From assembly GCA_964526565.1 (NCBI GenBank), contig CAZGMC010000050.1:1-30437 (forward strand): a DNA stretch of 30,437 bases, written 5' to 3'. Below the pieces are notes generated by a model. That model searched no databases and was not told the origin of the DNA. It saw only the letters and a list, made by a program, of their open reading frames with translations. Of the stretch, positions 14,261 through 20,869 are shown piece by piece. The DNA comes from CAZGMC01 sp964526565. GTDB taxonomy: Bacteria; Pseudomonadota; Alphaproteobacteria; DSM-16000; Inquilinaceae. How positions within the stretch are numbered: position 1 is the first letter of the stretch; the number at the start of each line of letters is the position of its first letter. Made by a program: the position numbers and the translations under genes.

Positions 14261-15430
14261 TCAGCCGGCGCCGGCCAGACAGTCGGCCAGAGCCTGGGCG
14301 TTGCGGCGCATCAGATCGACGTAGAGGTCCGGGCCGTCGGCCAGGTCGGCGCCCAGCGGGTCCAGGACGCCGGCGCGGGCCGGGGTGCCGGCGGTGACGA
14401 CCTCGACCAGGCGCGGCTCGAACTGCGGCTCGGCGAACACGCAGACGGCACCCAGATCGTCGATCGTATCCTGGATTTCGGTCAGCCGCCGCGCGCCGGG
14501 CTGCACGTCCGGGCTGACCGTGATCGAGCCGACCGTGTTCAGGTCGAAGCGGTGCTCCAGGTACTGGTAGGCATCGTGGAAGACGATGAACGGCCGGTCG
14601 TGCACCGGCCCCAGCGTGGTCTCGAGCTCCGCCGTCAGGGCGTCGAGGCGGGCCGCCAGCGCCTCGCCATTGGCCCGGTAGGTGTCGGCGCGGGCCGGGT
14701 CGGCTTCGGCCAGGGCCACGACAATGGCCTCGGCGAACGCCTCCGCATTGTGCGGGTCGAGCCACAGGTGCATGTCGGTGCTGCCGTGGCCATGATCGTG
14801 GTCATGGTCATGGTCATGGTCATGATCGTCGTCATGGTCATGATCGTGGTCGTGGTCATGATCGTGGTCATGGTCATGGTCGTGATCGTGGTCATGATCG
14901 TGATCGTGATCGTGGTCATGATCATGATCGTGATCGTGATCGTGGTCATGATCATGATCGTGGTCGTCATCATGATCGTGGTCATGCTCGTCGGCGTGGT
15001 CCGCCGCGGCAGCATGGGCAGCGTCGTCGTGGCCATGGCTGTGCGCCGCGAAGGGGCCGCCCTCGCGGTAGGGCAGGCGCACCAGGCCGTCGGCCTCGCC
15101 GAGCTCCACCACCGTCGCGCCGGCCGCCAGGGTGCTGATCGGCTCGCGCAGGAAGGTCTCCAGGTCCGGGCCGACCCAGAACACCACCTCGGCATCCTGC
15201 AGCGCCGCCGCGTCGGACGGCCGCAGGGCATAGGTGTGCGGCGAGGCGCCGCCGCGCACGATCAGGTGCGGCTCGCCGACGCCGTCCATCACGGCGGCGA
15301 CCAGGGAATGGACCGGCTTGATCGAGACGACCACACCCGGCGCCTCCTGGGCGTGCAGAGGGGCGTGCAGGGGCGCGGCGACGGTCAGGGCGGTGGCGGC
15401 GAGAAGGGCAGTGCGGCGGGATTTCGACAT
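14261..15430 (-). CDS. znuA: Zinc ABC transporter periplasmic binding protein (ZnuA) with very long His-Asp tract
   Basis: Periplasmic zinc-binding component of the ZnuABC importer, 389 residues against about 310-330 in most homologues. A signal peptide ends near LHAQEA (residues 21-30). Zinc-site His residues are expected at 65 (SPHTYALRP), 221 (DMHLWLDPHN) and 285 (IVFHDAYQYL). The usual charged loop is expanded to residues 131-216, almost pure HD from 149. A C-terminal Cys pair (330, 384) fits the family disulfide. The gene is first in the operon with cobW and DUF1826. It is divergent from znuC across an 87-bp region with a Zur-box-like palindrome. The function is secure; the role of the tract in zinc capture is inferred. 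Confidence 0.95.
   Translation of the reverse strand: MSKSRRTALLAATALTVAAPLHAPLHAQEAPGVVVSIKPVHSLVAAVMDGVGEPHLIVRGGASPHTYALRPSDAAALQDAEVVFWVGPDLETFLREPISTLAAGATVVELGEADGLVRLPYREGGPFAAHSHGHDDAAHAAAADHADEHDHDHDDDHDHDHDHDHDHDHDHDHDHDHDHDHDHDHDHDHDHDHDHDHDHDDDHDHDHDHDHDHGHGSTDMHLWLDPHNAEAFAEAIVVALAEADPARADTYRANGEALAARLDALTAELETTLGPVHDRPFIVFHDAYQYLEHRFDLNTVGSITVSPDVQPGARRLTEIQDTIDDLGAVCVFAEPQFEPRLVEVVTAGTPARAGVLDPLGADLADGPDLYVDLMRRNAQALADCLAGAG
14783..14986 (-). repeat. His-Asp microsatellite tract within znuA
   Basis: About 34 units of a 6-bp repeat (CAT/CAC followed by GAT/GAC on the coding strand) encode residues 149-216, broken only by two DDD stops in the pattern and a final GHGHG. Codon choice varies between units, so part of the tract is old or mutated. 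Unit length keeps the frame on gain or loss. Confidence 0.95.
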
Positions 15431-15450
15431 GGCATGCGGCTCCTGGCGGC

Positions 15451-15498
15451 TTGCGTTCGGCGGATTCGGTGTGTATTGTTATAACATCACAAAGGCAA
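15451..15498. promoter_or_regulatory. Overlapping divergent promoters for znuA and znuC
   Basis: Plus strand: TTGCGT (15451-15456), 17 bp, then TATTGT (15474-15479), ahead of znuC. Minus strand: TTGCCT (15493-15498), 17 bp, then TACACA (15470-15475), ahead of znuA. Both pairs have canonical spacing and both overlap the palindrome at 15472-15491, so one bound repressor would block both. Hexamer matches are moderate. Confidence 0.45.
15472..15491. promoter_or_regulatory. Zur box
   Basis: A 20-bp imperfect palindrome centred on the perfect core TGTTATAACA (15477-15486), with matching TGT/ACA flanks. This fits the alphaproteobacterial Zur operator form (GTTATAAC core). It is the only such core I see in the window, and it lies between divergent zinc-uptake operons, one of which contains zur itself. 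Confidence 0.85.
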
Positions 15499-15517
15499 CC
15501 GGCAAGACGGTCCGCGC

Positions 15518-16390
15518 ATGAGACTGCCCCTTCGCCCGTCGTCCGACCGCCAGGAAGAGCGACCGCTGGTCCGCGTCGAGGGCCTGGGCGTGCGGCGCTC
15601 CGGCCGCTGGCTGGTCCACGACGTCGACCTGACGATCCACCGCGGCGAGATCGTTGCCCTGATCGGCCCCAACGGCGCCGGCAAGACGACCACGGCCAAG
15701 GCCATCCTGGGCATCGAGGCGCCCAGCGCCGGACGGGTGACGGTGACGCCGGGCACGCGCATCGGCTACGTCCCGCAGCGGCTGGCCATCGACTGGACGC
15801 TGCCGCTGACGGTGCGCCACCTGATGACCCTGACCGCCCGCCACTCCCGCGCCGCGGTGGTGCGTGCCCTGGCCGACCTGGGCGCCGCGCACCTGATCGA
15901 CGCGCCGGTGCGCCACCTGTCGGGCGGCGAGTTCCAGCGCGTGCTGCTGGCGCGCGCCCTGATCCGCACGCCCGACCTGCTGATCCTGGACGAGCCGGTG
16001 CAGGGCGTCGACTTCCCCGGCGAGGTCACGCTGTACGGGCTGATCCGCGGCGTGCGCGACCGGCTGGACTGCGGCATCCTGCTGATCTCCCACGACCTGC
16101 ACGTGGTGATGGCGGAGACCGACATGGTCGTCTGCCTGAACGAGCACGTGTGCTGCCGCGGCGCGCCACACGCGGTGGCCGGCTCGGGCGAGTTCCAGGC
16201 CCTGTTCGGTCCCCATGCGGCCCAGGCGCTGGCCGTCTACCGGCACGCCCACGACCATACGCACGACGACGGGCACGGGCACGGGCACGGGCCGCCAGCC
16301 GGCAACGTCGTGCCGCTGGAGCCCGCCGCGGATGGCCGCGTCGCACGGGGGGCCGCCGTGCGGGCCGGGAAGGCGCCGCATGCTGGATGA
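15518..16390 (+). CDS. znuC: Zinc ABC transporter ATP-binding protein (ZnuC)
   Basis: Cytoplasmic ATPase of the zinc importer, 290 residues. Walker A is GPNGAGKTT (50-58), the Q-loop is Q87, the signature is LSGGE (134-138), Walker B is LLILDEP (154-160), and the switch His is in LLISHDLHVV. The last 50 residues extend the fold and carry a histidine-rich tail (His at 243, 245, 247, 249, 253, 255, 257). Short His tails occur in related alphaproteobacterial ZnuC proteins as far as I recall; this could sense or hold zinc in the cytoplasm. It is first gene of the plus-strand operon and overlaps znuB by 11 bp. Confidence 0.95.
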   Translation: MRLPLRPSSDRQEERPLVRVEGLGVRRSGRWLVHDVDLTIHRGEIVALIGPNGAGKTTTAKAILGIEAPSAGRVTVTPGTRIGYVPQRLAIDWTLPLTVRHLMTLTARHSRAAVVRALADLGAAHLIDAPVRHLSGGEFQRVLLARALIRTPDLLILDEPVQGVDFPGEVTLYGLIRGVRDRLDCGILLISHDLHVVMAETDMVVCLNEHVCCRGAPHAVAGSGEFQALFGPHAAQALAVYRHAHDHTHDDGHGHGHGPPAGNVVPLEPAADGRVARGAAVRAGKAPHAG

Positions 16391-17213
16391 TTTCTTCATC
16401 CGCGCCCTGGTGGCGGGCATCGGCGTGGCGCTGGTGGCCGGGCCACTCGGCTGCTTCATCGTGTGGCGGCGCATGGCCTATTTCGGCGACACCATGGCCC
16501 ATTCGGCCCTGCTGGGCGTGGGCGTGGCGTTCCTGCTGGGCATCAACCCGATCCTGGGCGTGTTTGCCATCGGCGTCCTGGTGGCGCTATCGCTGTTCCT
16601 GCTGCAGATGCGGGGCGGCCTGTCCAGCGACGCGCTGCTGGGCATCCTGGCCCATGCCACCCTGGCCGTGGGCCTGGTGCTGATCGCCTTCATGACGTGG
16701 CTGCGCATCGACCTGATGGGCTATCTGTTCGGCGACATCCTGGCCGTGTCGAAGGCCGATCTTGTTCTTGTATATGGCGGCGGGGCGACGGCGCTGGCGG
16801 TGCTGGCGCTGGTCTGGCGGCCGCTGCTGGCCGAGACGGTGAGCGCCGAGCTGGCCCGCGCCGAAGGGCTGAACCCGGAGCGGGCGCGGCTGGCCTTCGT
16901 CCTGCTGCTGGCGGCGGTGATCGCCATCGCCATCAAGATCATCGGCGTGCTGCTGATCACCGCGCTGCTGATCATCCCGGCGGCGGCGGCACGGCGGTTC
17001 GCGGTGGGTCCGGCGGGCATGGCGGTGCTGGCGGCGGCGGCCGGGGTGCTGGCGGTGCTCGGCGGGCTGTACGGGTCGTTGACGTTCGACACGCCGTCGG
17101 GGCCGTCGATCGTCGTCGCGGCGCTGGGGCTGTTCCTGCTCAGCCTGGCGCCGCTGCCGAAGGCGCTGACCGGAGTGGGGACCGGAGCGGGGGCCGGAGT
17201 GGGGGAGCGATGA
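16380..17213 (+). CDS. znuB: Zinc ABC transporter permease (ZnuB)
   Basis: Inner-membrane channel subunit of ZnuABC, 277 residues with about eight or nine hydrophobic helices. Family marks are CFIVWRRMAYFGDTMAHSALLGVG at 26-49 and the later KIIGVLLITALLIIPAAAARR. It starts inside the znuC end (11-bp overlap) and ends in ATGA with zur. The last dozen residues come from a 12-bp repeat (TGVGTGAGAGVG), a low-complexity tail that adds nothing to the fold. Confidence 0.95.
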   Translation: MLDDFFIRALVAGIGVALVAGPLGCFIVWRRMAYFGDTMAHSALLGVGVAFLLGINPILGVFAIGVLVALSLFLLQMRGGLSSDALLGILAHATLAVGLVLIAFMTWLRIDLMGYLFGDILAVSKADLVLVYGGGATALAVLALVWRPLLAETVSAELARAEGLNPERARLAFVLLLAAVIAIAIKIIGVLLITALLIIPAAAARRFAVGPAGMAVLAAAAGVLAVLGGLYGSLTFDTPSGPSIVVAALGLFLLSLAPLPKALTGVGTGAGAGVGER

Positions 17214-17285
17214 CGCCGGCACGCGATGCGGCCGGAGCCGGGTCCGGAGTCGGGTCCGGGTCCGGGGCTGGAGCGGGACCGGGAC
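17169..17285 (+). repeat. GC-rich tandem repeats spanning the znuB-zur junction
   Basis: ACCGGAGTGGGG and two close variants (17169-17204) encode the ZnuB tail. After the overlapping stop/start, TCCGGAGTCGGG-like units (about 17234-17285) encode the Gly/Ser-rich N terminus of Zur. The repeats thus sit on both sides of one gene joint. Confidence 0.65.
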
Positions 17286-17704
17286 GAGCGCCACAGCGGC
17301 TGACGCGCAACGAAGGGGCCGTGCTGGCGGCGTTGCGCCGGACGCAGGCGGCGCGCAGTGCCTACGACCTGCTCGACGAGCTGCGCGATACCGGGCTGAA
17401 GGCGCCGGCCCAGGTCTATCGCGCCCTGCAGAAGCTGATCCGCCTGGGCCTGGCCCACCGCATCGAGAGCCTGAACGGCTTTGTCGCCTGCGCCCACCCC
17501 CAGGATGACTGCTTTGCCGCGTTCGCCATCTGCACCGAATGCGGCGCGGTGGCGGAGATCACCGACGAGACGCTGATCGAACCCCTGACCCGCTGGGCCC
17601 AACGGTCCGCCTTCGCCCTCGATCAGGTCACCCTGGAGGCGCGGGGGCGGTGCCAAGCCTGTGCAATGGCGACCCGCTGCCTCGAGGAGACGACGGACCC
17701 ATGA
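17210..17704 (+). CDS. zur: Zinc uptake regulator Zur (Fur family)
   Basis: Zinc-sensing repressor, 164 residues. A 25-residue Gly/Ser/Ala-rich lead precedes the fold. The winged-helix region includes SAYDLLDELRDTGLKAPAQVYRALQKL, and the metal sites are C94-x-H96, C108-xx-C111 and C148-xx-C151. Absence of the Fur-type HHDH cluster and presence of the paired CxxC motifs fit Zur. It lies in the znuC-znuB-zur-cobW operon with ATGA overlaps at both ends, so it likely represses its own operon through the palindrome at 15472-15491. Confidence 0.92.
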   Translation: MTPARDAAGAGSGVGSGSGAGAGPGRAPQRLTRNEGAVLAALRRTQAARSAYDLLDELRDTGLKAPAQVYRALQKLIRLGLAHRIESLNGFVACAHPQDDCFAAFAICTECGAVAEITDETLIEPLTRWAQRSAFALDQVTLEARGRCQACAMATRCLEETTDP

Positions 17705-18834
17705 CGCCGATCCCCGTGACCCTGCTGACCGGCTTTCTCGGCAGCGGCAAGTCGACGCTGCTGGGTCGCATCCTGCGCGACCCGCGGTTCCATGACACCG
17801 CCGTGGTGATCAACGAGTTCGGCGAGGTCGGTATCGACCACGACCTGGTCACCCACGCGCCCGAGCAGATGGTCGAGATGACCACCGGCTGCCTGTGCTG
17901 CACGGTGCGCGGCGACATCCGACATACCCTGCTGAAGCTGTACCTGGCGCGACTGCGCTTCGAGGTGCCGCAGTTCAACCGGCTGATCGTGGAGACCACC
18001 GGTCTGGCCGACCCGGCACCGGTGATCCACACCCTGATGAGCGACCGCGCCCTGGATACCCGTTATACGCTGGGCGGCGTGGTCACCACGGTGGATTCGG
18101 TCAATGGCGATGCGACGCTGCGCAACCATGCAGAGTGCGTCAAGCAGGTGGCGGTGGCCGACCGGCTGGTCCTGACCAAGACCGACCTGGCGCGCGATCC
18201 GGCCTCCGCGCGCGACCTGGCGGCGCTGACGGCGGCGCTGCGGCGGCTCAATCCGGGGGCGGACCTGCTCGACGCCCGCTCCCCCGGGTTCGACCTGCGA
18301 AGGCTGTTCGACACGGCGCTGTACGATCCGGCCGCCAAGACCATGGACGTGCAGCAATGGCTGCGCGCCGAAGCCTATGCCGAGGGGCATGCCGACCACG
18401 CCGGGCATGCGGGGCAGGGCGATCACGATGGCGCTGGGCATGGCGATCACCATCACGACCACCACCACGACGTCAACCGGCACGGCGGGGACATCCGCGC
18501 CTACAGCCTGGTGCTGGACGAGCCGATCGGCACGATCGCCTTCACTGTGGCCCTGGAGCTGCTGGTTGGCAACCGGGGCGCCGACCTGCTGCGGGTGAAG
18601 GGCATCGTCCACCTGCGCGAGCATCCCGACCGGCCGGTCGTCATCCACGGCGTCCAGCATGTCTTCCACGATCCCGTCTGGCTCGACGCCTGGCCCAGCG
18701 AGGATCGACGCACCCGCCTGGTCTTCATCACCCGCAACATTGCGAAGGAGACCATCCAGACCTTCTTCAAGGCCTGGCAGTCCCTGGGTGACGGCCGGGC
18801 GACCTCGGCGCTGGGCTTGCAGCGCATGCCGTGA
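17701..18834 (+). CDS. CobW/COG0523 family GTPase (copy 2), with His-rich loop
   Basis: A 377-residue G3E GTPase of the zinc-chaperone type. Walker A is GFLGSGKST (11-19), the CxCC motif is C64-LCC, in TTGCLCCTVRGD, and the guanine motif is TKTD instead of NKxD. A His/Asp/Gly-rich insert at residues 230-261 (twelve His, including HHHDHHHD) precedes the CobW_C domain. Such inserts bind zinc or nickel in this family. It overlaps zur by ATGA. It differs in length and motifs from copy 1 at 13005-14204, so they are different subfamilies rather than a recent duplicate. The target enzyme is not known. Confidence 0.9.
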   Translation: MTPIPVTLLTGFLGSGKSTLLGRILRDPRFHDTAVVINEFGEVGIDHDLVTHAPEQMVEMTTGCLCCTVRGDIRHTLLKLYLARLRFEVPQFNRLIVETTGLADPAPVIHTLMSDRALDTRYTLGGVVTTVDSVNGDATLRNHAECVKQVAVADRLVLTKTDLARDPASARDLAALTAALRRLNPGADLLDARSPGFDLRRLFDTALYDPAAKTMDVQQWLRAEAYAEGHADHAGHAGQGDHDGAGHGDHHHDHHHDVNRHGGDIRAYSLVLDEPIGTIAFTVALELLVGNRGADLLRVKGIVHLREHPDRPVVIHGVQHVFHDPVWLDAWPSEDRRTRLVFITRNIAKETIQTFFKAWQSLGDGRATSALGLQRMP

Positions 18835-18956
18835 GTGGAGCGGCCCTATCCGGCGCCCGGTTGCGGATTGCCACAATACTTGTCAGGCAAGCGGGTGCGG
18901 ACGGTTCGGGATGACGCTATGGTGCGGAGTCCGCATCTTCGCCGCACCACGCTCCG

Positions 18957-19838
18957 ATGCCGCCAATCATGCCCCAGGACACCCCCCGCACCGTCCCGTC
19001 GCCCCAGCAGTGGGATCGCGCCAACCTTTGGTTCGAGGCGCTGCGCGACCGGCTGTGTGCGGTCTTCGAGGCGATCGAGGATGACCACACCGGCCCGCTC
19101 GATGACCGGCCGCCGGGGCGCTTCGAGCGGACGCCCTGGCAGCGGGCCGAGGGCGGCGGCGGCACCATGGCCGTCATGCGCGGGCGGGTGTTCGAGAAGG
19201 TCGGGGTCAACGTCTCATCGGTGCACGGCACGTTCTCCGAACAGTTCCGCGCGCAGATCCCCGGCGCCGGCGAGACCGGCGACTTCCGCGCCGCCGGGAT
19301 CAGCCTGGTGGCGCACATGCAAAGCCCGCTGGTGCCGGCGGCGCACATGAACACGCGCCACATCATCACCAGCTTCGGCTGGTTCGGCGGCGGCGGCGAC
19401 CTGACGCCCATGGTTGCGAACGACGACGACACGGCGGACTTCCACGCCGCCTTCCGCGCCGCCTGCGATCGCCACGACCCGGACTACTATCCGCGCTTCA
19501 AGGCGTGGTGCGACGAGTACTTCTTCCTGCCGCACCGGGGCGAGCCGCGCGGCGTCGGCGGCATCTTCTACGACTATCTGGACTCCGGCGACTGGGAGGC
19601 CGACTTCGCCTTCACCCGCGACGTCGGCGAGGCGTTCCTGCAGGTCTATCCCGAGATCGTGCGTCGCCACGCCGCCACCCCCTGGACCGCGGAACAGCGC
19701 CGCCACCAACTCGTCCGCCGCGGCCGCTATGTCGAGTTCAACCTGCTCTACGACCGCGGCACCGTGTTCGGCCTGCGCACCGGCGGCAACCCCGAGGCCA
19801 TCCTGATGTCGCTGCCGCCGCTGGCCGGCTGGCCCTGA
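18957..19838 (+). CDS. hemF: Oxygen-dependent coproporphyrinogen III oxidase
   Basis: Converts coproporphyrinogen III to protoporphyrinogen IX with O2 in haem synthesis. The 293-residue product carries VNVSSVHGTFSEQF, NTRHI...FGGGGDLTPM, the FKAWCDEYFFLPHRGEPRGVGGIFYDYL block and the C-terminal VEFNLLYDRGTVFGLRTGGNPEAILMSLPP, all standard for HemF. The start is uncertain: Met codons lie at 18957 and 18969 and neither has a good ribosome site. It lies 122 bp after the second cobW gene and probably has its own promoter. Its need for oxygen fits an aerobe that also uses a high-affinity oxidase. Confidence 0.95.
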   Translation: MPPIMPQDTPRTVPSPQQWDRANLWFEALRDRLCAVFEAIEDDHTGPLDDRPPGRFERTPWQRAEGGGGTMAVMRGRVFEKVGVNVSSVHGTFSEQFRAQIPGAGETGDFRAAGISLVAHMQSPLVPAAHMNTRHIITSFGWFGGGGDLTPMVANDDDTADFHAAFRAACDRHDPDYYPRFKAWCDEYFFLPHRGEPRGVGGIFYDYLDSGDWEADFAFTRDVGEAFLQVYPEIVRRHAATPWTAEQRRHQLVRRGRYVEFNLLYDRGTVFGLRTGGNPEAILMSLPPLAGWP

Positions 19839-19951
19839 CCGGCCGACGGCCGCCGCGGCGAAGGATACCGCACCCGCGAAAAGGGATTGTCCCGGCCACC
19901 GCCGGGCGGTCTAAGTTGGGCCGGCACGAACGGGCGACAGTGGGGGCGATC

Positions 19952-20728
19952 ATGGCGGATCCGGTGACGGTGGCACGCGAAGACGGTGTGGCGACGGTGG
20001 CGCTGAACCGGCCGGACCGGCTCAACGCGCTCAACAAGCCGATGTGGCTGGCGCTGGCGGCGGCGTTCCGCACCCTGTCGGGCGACGACTCGGTGCGCTG
20101 CGTGGTGCTGCGCGGTGCCGGCAAGGCATTCTCGCCCGGCGCCGACATCGCCGAGTTCGAAGCCGAGCGTGGCGATCCCGGCCAGGCCCACGCCTACGGC
20201 CGGATCATGGACGACACCTATGCGGCGATGCGCGAGTGCCCGCACCCCATGATCGCCCGTATCGAGGGCGCATGCACCGGCGGCGGCATGATCCTGGCGC
20301 TGTTGTGCGACCTGCGCATCGCCGCGGCCGGTGCGAAGTTCGGCGCGCCGGTCAGCCGCCTCGGCCTGGCCATGCCGTTGTCGGAGTTTTCCATCCTGCA
20401 CGGCGCCGTCGGTCGGGCGCGGGCCCTGGAGATTCTGCTCGAGGCGCGCGTGTTCGACGCCCACGAGGCTCTGGCCAAGGAGATCGTCCAGCGCGTCGTG
20501 GTCGACGACGAGCTCGACGCCGCGGTCGCCGACTCGGTACGCCGCATCGCCGCCGGCGCGCCACTGGTCAACCGCTGGCACAAGGCGTTCGCCCGGCGGC
20601 TGTCCGCCCCGGTCACGCTCGCCGAGCAGGAGGTGGCGGAGTCCTACGCCTCGTTCGGGACCGAGGACTACCGCGAGGGCTTCCAGGCCTTCCTGGCCAA
20701 GCGCAAGCCGGTGTTCCGCGGCCGCTGA
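19952..20728 (+). CDS. Crotonase/enoyl-CoA hydratase family protein lacking both catalytic Glu
   Basis: A 258-residue crotonase-fold protein, acting on an acyl-CoA. The oxyanion-hole signatures are present: KAFSPGADIAEF at 58-69 and EGACTGGGM at 105-113. In the hydratase the catalytic acids correspond to Glu in GGGCELA and in FGxPE; here those positions are Ile114 (GGGMILA) and Val134 (FGAPV). So water addition by the usual mechanism is unlikely. The family also includes isomerases, hydrolases and decarboxylases. A Glu in the later PLSEF stretch (Glu145) is in the place where some relatives carry a conserved acid. It stands alone between hemF and the DUF294 gene. Confidence 0.85.
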   Translation: MADPVTVAREDGVATVALNRPDRLNALNKPMWLALAAAFRTLSGDDSVRCVVLRGAGKAFSPGADIAEFEAERGDPGQAHAYGRIMDDTYAAMRECPHPMIARIEGACTGGGMILALLCDLRIAAAGAKFGAPVSRLGLAMPLSEFSILHGAVGRARALEILLEARVFDAHEALAKEIVQRVVVDDELDAAVADSVRRIAAGAPLVNRWHKAFARRLSAPVTLAEQEVAESYASFGTEDYREGFQAFLAKRKPVFRGR

Positions 20729-20869
20729 CGCCGCGCCTGGCCGACCAGTGGCGGCTGCAGGTCAGCCACGCGCGCCCGCACGCCCGGCCCTGTTGTCCTG
20801 GCTGCCGGCCTGAGTCACCATGGCGCAACAGGTTGCGCCGGGCTGCCCGGCGCCTGGAGGAGGCCGCCC

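Noticed and set aside
14552..15484. Plus-strand open frame antisense to znuA, with a Met-Val-rich hydrophobic stretch
   Set aside because: The stretch is only the complement of the His-Asp hexamer repeat. ZnuA itself is a clear family match, and no ribosome site or family similarity supports the antisense frame.
18861..18922. Possible hemF promoter or FNR-type site (TTGCGG, TTGTCA)
   Set aside because: No pair with proper spacing is present, and the symmetry needed for an FNR box (TTGAT-N4-ATCAA) is absent.
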